DNA from: Oscillospiraceae bacterium
GTDB taxonomy: Bacteria; Bacillota; Clostridia; Oscillospirales; Oscillospiraceae
Direction: 5' to 3'
Assembly: GCA_022846075.1 (NCBI GenBank)
Contig: AP025582.1
Coordinates: forward strand, 2,852,001-2,916,000
Length of the DNA: 64,000 nt
The notes under the pieces were generated by a model, which was not told the DNA's origin, made no database searches, and saw only the letters and a program-made list of their open reading frames with translations. Of this stretch, positions 1-6,870 are shown piece after piece (position 1 is the stretch's first letter; every line of letters begins with the position of its first letter). A program made the translations under genes and the position numbers.

Positions 1-478
1 CCTTGCCGGGGCCTCTCTGCCGGGCCATCCGGTCCATTTCACCTATGGTAGCCCTTATTTTATACCATTTCCAGCGATAATGGAAGGCCTTTTTCGCTTT
101 TGACCAAAATTTTTTGCCCAAATCTCCCGCTAATTTCAAGGGAAGAAGGCACATTTTCCCCAAAAAGGACAAAAGATCCGCAAGGCGATAACCCAGGCGG
201 AGAAAAAACCGGCTGAGGAGGAGGAAGTAGCCCGCCGCCCCGGCCAGGACTCCCATCACCAGGTAGATCCGCACCTCCCCATCCCCCGCCGCCACGGCGT
301 AGACGAAGAGGGCGGCGGTCACCGTCAGCCAGAACACCAGGTCCAGGACGGCCCCCAGCGCCTTCCAGGGAAGGCGGACCCGGAGGACCCGGAACAGGTC
401 GTACAGCAGCCCCACCCCCGCCCCCAGGGCCAGGGCCCCCAGAAAGGTTAGGGCCTGGCCGGTGACAGAGACCTCCAT
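1..478 (-). CDS. yabQ: Spore cortex protein YabQ (partial, cut by left edge)
   Basis: The first 159 codons of a membrane protein are visible; the 3' end lies beyond position 1. Reading starts at ATG 478, one base after the yabP stop, so the two are almost certainly co-translated. The N-terminus (MEVSVTGQALTFLGALALG) begins a hydrophobic segment, followed by GLLYDLFRVLRVR, a second hydrophobic stretch and a third around residues 72-90, then a basic tail rich in Lys and Trp. This is the layout of YabQ, a membrane protein needed for cortex formation in Bacillus subtilis and usually found directly downstream of yabP. The identification rests on this gene pair and topology. Divergence in this family is high, so the name is probable rather than certain. 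Confidence 0.8.
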   Translation of the reverse strand, partial: MEVSVTGQALTFLGALALGAGVGLLYDLFRVLRVRLPWKALGAVLDLVFWLTVTAALFVYAVAAGDGEVRIYLVMGVLAGAAGYFLLLSRFFLRLGYRLADLLSFLGKMCLLPLKLAGDLGKKFWSKAKKAFHYRWKWYKIRATIGEMDRMARQRGPGK

Positions 479-479
479 G

Positions 480-761
480 TCAGCGCAGCAGCCGGGAGAA
501 GAAGCCGCCCTTTTCCCGGCGGTCGTCCTCATAGGTCAGGGATTCCACGCTCCCCTCCACCTTCAGGTCTCCCCCGTCCAGGCTCAGTTTTTCGATGTGC
601 AGCTCCTCCCCCCGGACCACCAGGGTGCCCTGGGCGGTGTTCATGACGATGGTGTTCTCGTCAAAGCTCTCCACATCTTCCACTCCGGACACCGTCAGGC
701 GCCCCCGGTCTTCCAGGATCAAATGGTGGGCCGCCTCCGGCCGCAGCTCCTCATAGGGCAT
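480..761 (-). CDS. yabP: Sporulation protein YabP
   Basis: A 93-residue soluble protein of the YabP/YqfC family, which acts in the mother cell during spore formation. The body is a run of short beta strands (LILEDRGRLTVSGVEDVESF, then TIVMNTAQGTLVVRGEELHI), typical of the family, and ends in a basic FFSRLLR tail. Length matches the usual 90-100 residues. It sits one base upstream of yabQ, the standard order. A candidate SigE-type promoter lies about 40 bases upstream. The start ATG at 761 follows GGCGGGGGTACC, a G-rich ribosome-binding region. Confidence 0.9.
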   Translation of the reverse strand: MPYEELRPEAAHHLILEDRGRLTVSGVEDVESFDENTIVMNTAQGTLVVRGEELHIEKLSLDGGDLKVEGSVESLTYEDDRREKGGFFSRLLR

Positions 762-793
762 GGTACCCCCGCCTTTCCACGATCAGATACCAC

Positions 794-822
794 ACTATAT
801 GGGACAGGGCGTTGGGTTATGC
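794..822 (-). promoter_or_regulatory. Candidate SigE-type promoter for yabPQ
   Basis: On the minus strand GCATAA (817-822) and CATATAGT (794-801) are separated by 15 bases. This resembles the mother-cell SigE pattern, with an ATA-containing -35 and a CATA...T -10. yabP and yabQ are mother-cell genes in Bacillus, so the fit is biologically sensible. The -35 overlaps the bioY stop codon. Motif match only. Confidence 0.4.
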
Positions 823-1356
823 CCGTTTCACCGCCCGGCAGAGGGCGGGGGCCACCGCCGCCGCCGCGACGATCTTCAGCCCGTCGCCGGGGAGGTAGAC
901 CAGCATCCCCGTCCGCACCACCGTCCACACCGGCACCCCCTTGCCCAGATAGACGTTGAGGATGAGCCCCATATAGGGCAGCCCCACCAGGTAGAGGACC
1001 GCCAGCCCCGCCAGGCAGGCGGGCACCACCCGGCGCCTCTCCCCCCGCTCCCCCGCCAGCGCGCCGATGACGGCGGCGGCGGGGATCAGCCCCAGGAGAA
1101 AGCCGAAGCTGGGCTGGAGCAGGTAGCCCACCCCGCCCCCCTGGGTGAAGATGGGCAGGCCCACCAGCCCCAGGGCCACATAGACCCCCTGGGAGACCGC
1201 CCCCCACTTGGCTCCCAGGGTCACCCCCGCCAGGGCGGTAAATAGAAACTGAAGGGTGAGGGACAAGGCCCCCAGGGGGATACGGAGAAAGGCCCCCACC
1301 GCCGTCAGGGCGGCAAACAGGGCCGCCAGGGCCAAGGAGCGGGTCTGATTCCTCAT
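817..1356 (-). CDS. bioY: Biotin ECF transporter substrate-binding protein BioY
   Basis: A 179-residue integral membrane protein, the biotin-binding S component of an energy-coupling-factor transporter. It has the BioY pattern: an N-terminal ALAALFAALTAVGAFLRIPLG helix, the conserved LTLQFLFTALAGVTLGAKWG segment, then GLVGLPIFTQGGGVGYLLQPSFG, where Gly-rich loops and the conserved Gln form part of the biotin pocket. About six hydrophobic segments fit the length. No ECF ATPase or T component is nearby, so it probably shares a module encoded elsewhere. It is divergent from birA, with a BirA-type operator between its promoter and start. This implies repression when biotin is plentiful. Confidence 0.95.
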   Translation of the reverse strand: MRNQTRSLALAALFAALTAVGAFLRIPLGALSLTLQFLFTALAGVTLGAKWGAVSQGVYVALGLVGLPIFTQGGGVGYLLQPSFGFLLGLIPAAAVIGALAGERGERRRVVPACLAGLAVLYLVGLPYMGLILNVYLGKGVPVWTVVRTGMLVYLPGDGLKIVAAAAVAPALCRAVKRA

Positions 1357-1357
1357 A

Positions 1358-1388
1358 TTGTAAACCTCTTTTTTATTTTAGTTTACAA
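1358..1388. promoter_or_regulatory. BirA-type operator, bioY side
   Basis: TTGTAAAC (1358-1365) and GTTTACAA (1381-1388) form a perfect inverted repeat with a 15-base spacer. This is the arrangement described for BirA operators in Firmicutes. It lies between the bioY -10 (1391-1396) and the bioY start, so bound BirA would block initiation or early elongation. Confidence 0.85.
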
Positions 1389-1390
1389 GC

Positions 1391-1419
1391 AGGATAGCAT
1401 ATTCCAGCGCCATTGTAAA
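1391..1419 (-). promoter_or_regulatory. bioY promoter
   Basis: On the minus strand TTTACA (1414-1419), a 17-base spacer and TATCCT (1391-1396) form a good SigA-type promoter. The -35 lies inside the second BirA half-site pair. Confidence 0.7.
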
Positions 1420-1443
1420 CTGTTTTTTGCTTTCTGTTGACAA
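1413..1443. promoter_or_regulatory. BirA-type operator, birA side
   Basis: TTGTAAAC (1413-1420), 15 bases, then GTTGACAA (1436-1443), which is one mismatch from the perfect half-site. It overlaps the candidate birA -35 (TTGACA 1437-1442) and the bioY -35, so one site can control both directions. Confidence 0.75.
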
Positions 1444-1466
1444 GTTTACCCCTTTGGCGGTAGACT
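1437..1466 (+). promoter_or_regulatory. birA promoter
   Basis: TTGACA (1437-1442) and TAGACT (1461-1466) with an 18-base spacer. The -35 is consensus and the -10 is moderate. The ribosome-binding site AAAGGAGGT (from 1478) precedes ATG 1494. Confidence 0.6.
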
Positions 1467-1493
1467 GGACCTACGAAAAAGGAGGTCCTGACC

Positions 1494-2474
1494 ATGCTGA
1501 AAGACGAGACCCTGGGCCTGCTGCGGCAGGCCCAGGCCCCCCTGTCCGGGGAGGCCATAAGCCGCGCCCTGGGAGTGAGCCGGGCGGCGGTGTGGAAGGC
1601 GGTCACCGCCCTGCGCTCCGAGGGCTACACCATCGACGCCCTCCCCGGCAGGGGCTACCGCCTCTCCGCCTCCCCCGACCTCCTCTCCCCCGGAGAGCTG
1701 GTCCGCCCCGGACGGCGGGTGGGCGGGCAGGTGGTCTATCTGGACCGGGTGGACTCCACCAACGACGAGTGCCGGCGCCGGGCGGCCACCGGGGCCCCCG
1801 ACGGGCTGGTGGTCATCGCCGGGGAGCAGACCGGGGGCAAGGGCCGCCGGGGGCGAAGCTTTCAGTCCTTGCCCGGAAAGGGGCTCTACCTCTCCCTCCT
1901 CCTCCGGCCCGACGTGCCCTTGGAGGAGGTGAGCCAGCTCACCGCCTGGACGGCGGTGGCGGTCTGCCGGGCCGTGGAGGGGCTCACCGGCCTCTCCTGC
2001 TCCATCAAATGGACCAACGACATCCTACTGGAGGGCAGAAAGCTGTGCGGCATCCTCACCGAGCTGGGCATCGAGGGGGAGACCGGGGCCCTGGACTATG
2101 TAGTGGCGGGCATGGGGATCAACGTGAGTCAGACGGCGGAGGACTTCGGGGAGCTGGCCGGGGTGGCCGTCTCCCTGGGCCAGTGCCTTCCCGACCCGCC
2201 CCGGCGAGCCCAGGTGGCAGGGGCCCTTCTGGAGGAGCTGGACCGGCTGGCCGGCCGGTTCCCCGCCGCCAGGGCGGACTATCTGGCCGAGTACCGCCGC
2301 CGGTGCGCCACCGTGGGAAAAGAAGTGCGCATCCTCCGGCCGTCGGGGGAAGTCCGGGCCACCGCCCTGGCCGTGGACGACGACTTCTCCCTCCGGGTGC
2401 GGCGGGAGGACGGGACCGAGGAGACCGTCACCGCCGGGGAGGTCTCCGTCCGGGGTCTGCTTGGGTGCGTGTGA
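1494..2474 (+). CDS. birA: Bifunctional biotin-protein ligase / biotin operon repressor BirA
   Basis: A 326-residue class II BirA. Residues 1-60 form a winged helix-turn-helix (LSGEAISRALGVSRAAVWKA, then GRGYRLS). The central ligase domain carries GEQTGGKGRRGRSF, the Gly/Arg-rich loop that binds biotinyl-AMP, and KWTNDILLEGRKLCGILTE with the catalytic Lys. The C-terminal domain is the small SH3-like BPL_C module. It joins biotin to carboxylase carrier proteins and, as biotinyl-AMP complex, represses biotin genes. Two matching operators directly upstream support autoregulation and control of the divergent bioY. The start follows a strong AAAGGAGGT site. Confidence 0.96.
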   Translation: MLKDETLGLLRQAQAPLSGEAISRALGVSRAAVWKAVTALRSEGYTIDALPGRGYRLSASPDLLSPGELVRPGRRVGGQVVYLDRVDSTNDECRRRAATGAPDGLVVIAGEQTGGKGRRGRSFQSLPGKGLYLSLLLRPDVPLEEVSQLTAWTAVAVCRAVEGLTGLSCSIKWTNDILLEGRKLCGILTELGIEGETGALDYVVAGMGINVSQTAEDFGELAGVAVSLGQCLPDPPRRAQVAGALLEELDRLAGRFPAARADYLAEYRRRCATVGKEVRILRPSGEVRATALAVDDDFSLRVRREDGTEETVTAGEVSVRGLLGCV

Positions 2475-2600
2475 GCCCGGCCAAAAAGGCCTTCCACCGC
2501 CCCCCATAGGCCAACCGCGCCAAACGGTGATTGGCCCCCTTTGGGAATGGGCATACCAGTCCGGATCGGGCTCCACAGCGCCGCCGGGACAAATTTTGGA

Positions 2601-2628
2601 TTGACAAATCCCGTTCAGCCGTTATAAT
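2601..2628 (+). promoter_or_regulatory. Consensus promoter for the PTS EIIC-like gene
   Basis: TTGACA (2601-2606), 16 bases, TATAAT (2623-2628): both hexamers match the SigA consensus exactly. The last bases of the -10 are the first bases of the 42-bp palindrome, so the transcript would begin inside it. Confidence 0.8.
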
Positions 2629-2667
2629 GGGACAGTACAGGTGTCATGACACCTGTACTGTCCCATT
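2626..2667. promoter_or_regulatory. Perfect 42-bp palindrome (operator or leader hairpin)
   Basis: Two 21-base arms with no unpaired centre, core GGTGTCATGACACC. It starts in the -10 box and ends 28 bases before the ATG at 2696. It could bind a dimeric or tetrameric repressor, or fold as a hairpin in the 5' leader. No U-tract follows, so it is not an ordinary terminator. The regulator is not identified. Confidence 0.75.
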
Positions 2668-2695
2668 GATTTTACAAGGAAACGGGGTCCTTCCC

Positions 2696-3802
2696 ATGAA
2701 CGGCTTCCAGGCATTTTTGAAACGGAAAAACATCGTGATCTCCGCCCGGCGCTACGGCATCGACGCCCTGGGGGCCATGGCCCAGGGGTTGTTCGCCTCC
2801 CTGCTCATCGGCACCATTTTGAACACCCTGGGCACCCAGTTCCACATCGGCTTCCTCACGACCCAGGTCATCACCATCAACCAGGTGGGCTACACCATCG
2901 GGGGGCTGTGCTCCTTCATGTCCGGCCCGGCCATGGCCGTGGCCATCGGCTACGCCCTTCAGGCGCCCCCTCTGGTCCTCTTCTCCCTGGTGACGGCGGG
3001 CTACGCCTGCAACGCTCTGGGTGGGGCCGGCGGGCCGCTGGCGGTGCTCTTCGTGGCCATCATCGCCGCCGAGTGCGGCAAGGCGGTGAGCAAGGAGACC
3101 AAGGTGGATATCCTGGTGACCCCCATCGTCACCATCCTGGTGGGCATCGGGGTGGCCTGGCTTATCGCGCCCCCCATCGGCGGGGTGGCCAACGCCTTCG
3201 GCCAGCTCATCATGAAGACCACCGAGCTCCAGCCCTTCTGGATGGGCATCCTGGTATCCGTGCTGGTGGGCGTGGCCCTGACCCTGCCCATCTCCTCCGC
3301 CGCCATCTGCTCGGTGCTGGGGCTCACCGGCCTGGCGGGGGGCGCCGCCGTGGCCGGGTGCTGCGCCAATATGGTTGGCTTCGCCGTCATGTCCTTCCGG
3401 GAGAATGGCTGGGGCGGGCTGGTGAGCCAGGGGCTTGGCACCTCCATGCTCCAGATGGGCAACATCGTCAAGAACCCCCGCATCTGGATCCCCCCCATCC
3501 TCACCTCCGCCGTCACCGGGCCCCTGGCCACCTGCCTCTTCCGCCTGGAGATGAACGGCGCGCCCATCAACTCGGGCATGGGCACCTGCGGGCTGTGCGG
3601 CCAGCTGGGGGTTTGGACCGGCTGGGTGGCCCCCAGCGAGCAGGCCCTGGCCAACGGGGCCATGGCCATTACCCCGGGGGCCTTTGAGTGGCTGGGGCTG
3701 ATCCTCATCTCCTTCGTCCTCCCCGCCCTCCTCACCTGGGCCTTCGGGCTCTTCTTCCGAAAGATTGGCTGGATCAAGGAGGGGGACCTGAAGCTGGACT
3801 GA
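2696..3802 (+). CDS. PTS EIIC-like / PfoR-family membrane protein
   Basis: A 368-residue polytopic membrane protein of the PTS_EIIC_2 (PfoR, COG3641) family. The start is ATG 2696; an in-frame upstream extension would run through the promoter and palindrome and is rejected. There are about nine to ten hydrophobic segments. Marks of the family include YGIDALGAMAQGLFASLLIG near the N-terminus, the Gly-rich GPAMAVAIGYALQAPPLVLF, and INSGMGTCGLCGQLGV near the C-terminus. The name PfoR comes from a proposed regulator of perfringolysin in Clostridium perfringens; transport activity is not established for the family. No EIIA or EIIB domain is adjacent. Its substrate is unknown. Confidence 0.85.
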   Translation: MNGFQAFLKRKNIVISARRYGIDALGAMAQGLFASLLIGTILNTLGTQFHIGFLTTQVITINQVGYTIGGLCSFMSGPAMAVAIGYALQAPPLVLFSLVTAGYACNALGGAGGPLAVLFVAIIAAECGKAVSKETKVDILVTPIVTILVGIGVAWLIAPPIGGVANAFGQLIMKTTELQPFWMGILVSVLVGVALTLPISSAAICSVLGLTGLAGGAAVAGCCANMVGFAVMSFRENGWGGLVSQGLGTSMLQMGNIVKNPRIWIPPILTSAVTGPLATCLFRLEMNGAPINSGMGTCGLCGQLGVWTGWVAPSEQALANGAMAITPGAFEWLGLILISFVLPALLTWAFGLFFRKIGWIKEGDLKLD

Positions 3803-3828
3803 CGGCCCAAAGGGGCCGCCGGGGTTCG

Positions 3829-3925
3829 GAGGCGCACGGGCGGATACTATCCGCCCCTACAAATACATGGTACCGCTCATGACCTAGATTTTTCATGTAG
3901 GGGCGGCTGCCAGCCGCCCGCCCCT
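3829..3925. repeat. Intergenic GC-rich inverted-repeat element
   Basis: The segment begins with GCACGGGCGGATACTATCCG, continues CCCCTACAAATACATG, and ends with TGTAGGGGCGGCTGCCAGCC, so its ends are partly complementary (CCCCTACA versus TGTAGGGG) and each contains its own small hairpin. It looks like a REP/MITE-type intergenic repeat. Only one copy was noticed in this window, so genome repetition is unproven. Confidence 0.45.
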
Positions 3926-3944
3926 CGTCCTCCATAAAACCAGA

Positions 3945-3984
3945 CCCCATGGCCGCGTTTCATAACGGCCATGGGGTTTTCTCT
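3945..3984 (+). terminator. Rho-independent terminator after the PTS EIIC-like gene
   Basis: CCCCATGGCCG (3945-3955) pairs with CGGCCATGGGG (3966-3976) around a 10-base loop and is followed by TTTTCTCTATT. Confidence 0.8.
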
Positions 3985-4059
3985 ATTCCGGCGAAGCACT
4001 CTGGGGATGCGTTTCGCCATATCAACCGTTTCTTGGCAGTCGAAATGAGGTTTTATCCA

Positions 4060-4404
4060 TCAGAGCAAATAACTTGATAAAGTGCCGGTTTCGCAATCGG
4101 TATAACGTACTGTGATCGAAATATCTCCATACCGCTCCTGCGCGCGTTGAAAAACCGCACATATTTTATCAACATATTCGGTAAATATATCGTCCTGTCC
4201 ATGGGGAATGCCTTCAAATCTGACTGGGCGAATAATTGTAAAGTCATCTCCCCTGTATGGCATCCCCCGAAGGATGTCCCACAGCGCGCTCAAGTTTTCG
4301 CCAAAATCCTCATCCCAATCCATTTTCCTTCGCATCTCACGGAATAATTCTGGAATATATTTGCAGGAGGTAAAATCAAGTGTTACGGCAATTCTCTCGT
4401 TCAT
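4060..4404 (-). CDS. Barstar-family ribonuclease inhibitor (immunity protein)
   Basis: A 114-residue acidic protein, directly downstream of a barnase-like nuclease. The segment DEDFGENLSALWDILRG matches the barstar helix that plugs the barnase active site (YYGENLDALWDCLTG in Bacillus amyloliquefaciens barstar), including the key Asp of the WD pair (Asp39 in barstar). Barstar Asp35 is replaced by Ser. The start is taken as ATG 4404, five bases after GGGAGGT. A TTG at 4410 directly abuts that site and is unlikely. Two bases separate it from the toxin stop, so the pair is translationally linked. The gene is AT-rich against its neighbours. Confidence 0.85.
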   Translation of the reverse strand: MNERIAVTLDFTSCKYIPELFREMRRKMDWDEDFGENLSALWDILRGMPYRGDDFTIIRPVRFEGIPHGQDDIFTEYVDKICAVFQRAQERYGDISITVRYTDCETGTLSSYLL

Positions 4405-4406
4405 CG

Positions 4407-5015
4407 TCAACCTCCCATTCGGATTTCATAAAAAGTCATGTAATGGTCGTATGTGACAAAAATCAGACCGTCGTTAGAAAAAAGGATGCGATGCCCGTTG
4501 CGGCGTCCTTCTTGGTAGTTGATGTCTGCTTCATACCAGATGCGTCCAGGGATGGAGGGCAAATGACCGTCGTCATTGTCATAGACTCCACCGATATACA
4601 TCTTACCGGGCGCATACTTTTGTGGTGGTTTTCCCTTTTTCCAGCCAAGCGCCCTTAAATCAAAATCAGAAATATAGTAATCCGGAAGCCTGCCAAAAAC
4701 CGCAAGCCAAAAGTCCGCGCCATTTTCGCCGTCTTTTGTCGCTCCACCAGGCCCAATGGCATCCAGCGGTAGTATAGCACACCGGCAATTATTGTGCAAA
4801 GGCGGCTCTGGCTCCGGAATTTCATTTGCTTCATAAATCTTCCCATGATGGCTCAAGCACTTTACGCACAGCTTAGGATCGAGAATCGCACGCCAGTATT
4901 TCCACATTGTGCTTTGTGTGGTTTCCGGAATGAACACATCCAGCAGGCCCTTGCCTATATCCGCGTCTTGGGGTGTCATGTTCAGTAGACACTCGCATGT
5001 TTTTTTAATATACAT
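4407..5015 (-). CDS. Barnase-like ribonuclease toxin with MuF-like N-terminal domain
   Basis: A 202-residue protein with two parts. Residues about 108-198 align closely with barnase: LPDYYISDFDLRALGW, APGKMYIGG, WYEADINY, RRNGHRIL and DHYMTF. The catalytic set is present: Glu162 (barnase Glu73), Arg172 (Arg83), Arg176 (Arg87) and His191 (His102). The position of barnase Lys27 is Asp. Residues about 45-82 carry CVKC...PPLHNNCRC, the Cys/His pattern at the end of phage Mu gpF-type minor head (MuF) domains, which are fused to toxins in Firmicutes phages. No signal peptide is visible. The start ATG 5015 follows GGGAGGAAGAAA; upstream in-frame codons lack such a site. No phage genes are nearby. 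AT-rich, so probably acquired. Confidence 0.85.
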   Translation of the reverse strand: MYIKKTCECLLNMTPQDADIGKGLLDVFIPETTQSTMWKYWRAILDPKLCVKCLSHHGKIYEANEIPEPEPPLHNNCRCAILPLDAIGPGGATKDGENGADFWLAVFGRLPDYYISDFDLRALGWKKGKPPQKYAPGKMYIGGVYDNDDGHLPSIPGRIWYEADINYQEGRRNGHRILFSNDGLIFVTYDHYMTFYEIRMGG

Positions 5016-5109
5016 TTTCTTCCTCCCATCAGCAAAAGTACGTTCCGCTGATATGGGGAAAAGGGCATAAACATGCACGTTTTCGTGTATCCAACACTAC
5101 AATATTTTT

Positions 5110-5163
5110 TATTTTTATAAAAAAGAAAGGTCCTCTCCCATGTCTGGGACAGGGCCTTTCTTT
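5110..5163 (-). terminator. Terminator downstream of rny
   Basis: On the minus strand AAAGAAAGG pairs with CCTTTCTTT (arms 5155-5163 and 5122-5130), with further pairing inside, followed by a long T/A-rich tract. Confidence 0.75.
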
Positions 5164-5166
5164 CCT

Positions 5167-6711
5167 TTATTTCGCGTAATCCACCGCTTTGGTCTCCCGG
5201 ATGATATTCACCTTGATCTGGCCGGGATATTCCATCTCGTCCTCGATCTTCTTGGCCACGTCCCGGGCCAGGAGGACCATCTGGTCTTCGGTGATCTTGT
5301 CGGGCTCCACCATGATGCGGATCTCCCGTCCGGCCTGGATGGCGAAGCACTTCTCCACTCCGGGGAAGGAGGCGGCGATGCCCTCCAGGGTCTCCAGGCG
5401 CTTGATGTAGTTCTCCAGGTTCTCCCGGCGGGCGCCGGGGCGGGCGGCGGAGACGGCGTCGGCCGCCTGGACCAGCACCGCCACCAGGGTCTTGGGCTCC
5501 ACGTCGCCGTGGTGGGCCTCGATGGCGTTGATGATCTCCTCGCTCTCGTGGTACTTCCGGGCCAGCTCCACGCCGATGGCCACGTGGGAGCCCTCCACCT
5601 CGTGGTCAATGGCCTTGCCCAGGTCGTGGAGGAGGCCGGCCCGCTTGGCGCTGGCCACGTCCCCGCCCAGCTCGGCGGCCATGAGCCCCGCCAGGTGGGA
5701 GACCTCCACCGAGTGGTTCAGCACGTTCTGGCCGTAGCTGGTGCGGTACTTCATGCGGCCCAGGAGCTTGACAAGCTCGGGGTGGAGGCCGTGGACATTG
5801 GTCTCAAACACGGCCCGCTCGCCCTCGGCCTTGATGGTGGCGTCCACCTCCCGCTTGGCCTTCTCCACCATCTCCTCGATGCGGGCGGGGTGAATGCGGC
5901 CGTCCTGGATCAGCTTCTCCAGGGCGATGCGGGCGATCTCCCGGCGCACCGGGTCGAAGCAGGAGACGGTGATGGCCTCCGGGGTGTCGTCGATGATGAG
6001 GTCCACGCCGGTGAGGGTCTCCAGGGTGCGGATGTTGCGGCCCTCACGGCCGATGATTCGGCCCTTCATGTCGTCGCTGGGCAGGGGCACCACGGAGACG
6101 GTGGCCTCCGCCACGTGGTCGGCGGCGCAGCGCTGGATGGCCAGGCCGATGATCTCCCGGGCCAGGTTGTCCGATTCCTCTTTATAGTGGTTCTCCGCCT
6201 CTTTGATCTTGGCGGCGGACTCGTGGGTGACCTCCACCTCCAGCTGGCTGATGAGGAAGTTCTTGGCCTCCTCGGCGGTCAGGCCGGAGATCCGCTCCAG
6301 CTCGGCGCGCTGCTGGGCCTTGATGGTCTCGATCTCCTCCCGGGTCGCTTCCAGCTCCGTGAGCTTGTTTTGGAGGTTCTCTTCCTTCTTTTCAATGTTG
6401 TCGGTCTTGCGGTCCAGATTCTCTTCCTTCTGCTGCAGGCGGTGCTCCTGCTTCTGAAGGTCGCTCCGGCGCTCCTTCTCTTCCTTCTCCCACTCGTTGC
6501 GGGCGGTGAGAATGGCTTCCTTGGCCTCCACCATCGCTTCCCGCTGCTTGTTCTCGGCGGTCTTGATGGCCTCGTTGAGGATGCGCTTGGCCTCCTCCTC
6601 GGCCCCCGAGATCTTTTTCTCGGCCACGTTTTTCCGGTACGCGATGCCCACAAAAACGCCAATGATCAGGGTGACGATCCCCACGATCACAGTCAACAGA
6701 TTCAATTCCAT
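5167..6711 (-). CDS. rny: Ribonuclease Y
   Basis: A 514-residue membrane-anchored endoribonuclease that starts mRNA decay in Firmicutes. Residues 1-25 are a transmembrane anchor ([20 protein letters not shown]). Residues about 30-170 are a long charged coiled coil. A KH domain follows (about 205-265) with the [15 protein letters not shown] loop. The HD domain (about 325-420) carries [10 protein letters not shown], the metal-binding signature of the phosphodiesterase. The C-terminus is complete ([14 protein letters not shown]). Length equals the usual 510-520. It has its own promoter about 140 bases upstream and a terminator-like leader hairpin in between. Confidence 0.98.
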   Translation of the reverse strand: MELNLLTVIVGIVTLIIGVFVGIAYRKNVAEKKISGAEEEAKRILNEAIKTAENKQREAMVEAKEAILTARNEWEKEEKERRSDLQKQEHRLQQKEENLDRKTDNIEKKEENLQNKLTELEATREEIETIKAQQRAELERISGLTAEEAKNFLISQLEVEVTHESAAKIKEAENHYKEESDNLAREIIGLAIQRCAADHVAEATVSVVPLPSDDMKGRIIGREGRNIRTLETLTGVDLIIDDTPEAITVSCFDPVRREIARIALEKLIQDGRIHPARIEEMVEKAKREVDATIKAEGERAVFETNVHGLHPELVKLLGRMKYRTSYGQNVLNHSVEVSHLAGLMAAELGGDVASAKRAGLLHDLGKAIDHEVEGSHVAIGVELARKYHESEEIINAIEAHHGDVEPKTLVAVLVQAADAVSAARPGARRENLENYIKRLETLEGIAASFPGVEKCFAIQAGREIRIMVEPDKITEDQMVLLARDVAKKIEDEMEYPGQIKVNIIRETKAVDYAK

Positions 6712-6798
6712 GTCGTTTTTCTCACACCTCCGTGTTTCTTATTTTATTTTTTACAATCAAACGCAAAGAATGAGCCGCCAGGGGCGGCCCGCTAAAAA

Positions 6799-6823
6799 TG
6801 AAACGCGCCGGCGGCGCGTTTCA
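6799..6823 (-). terminator. Terminator-like hairpin in the rny 5' leader
   Basis: An 11-bp stem (6799-6809 with 6813-6823) with a three-base loop. On the minus strand it is followed by ATTTTTAGC. It lies about 12 bases after the expected rny transcript start and before the gene, so it could act as an attenuator. No upstream minus-strand gene needs a terminator here. Confidence 0.55.
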
Positions 6824-6841
6824 AAAAAATGCACCAAACTT

Positions 6842-6870
6842 ATTTTAAGGCCCAACCGCTTTTCTGTCAA
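6842..6870 (-). promoter_or_regulatory. rny promoter
   Basis: On the minus strand TTGACA (6865-6870), 17 bases and TAAAAT (6842-6847): a near-consensus SigA promoter. Confidence 0.8.

Noticed and set aside
2531-2695. N-terminal extension of the PTS EIIC-like protein
   Set aside because: It would be translated from the promoter and palindrome; the hydrophobic family N-terminus begins at ATG 2696.
4407-5015. Prophage remnant
   Set aside because: Apart from the MuF-like motif no phage gene, integrase or attachment site is visible on either side, so the region is not called a prophage.
5140-6795. Open frame of 551 codons opposite rny
   Set aside because: rny is certain on the minus strand; the opposite frame is a Leu/His/Gly-rich shadow.
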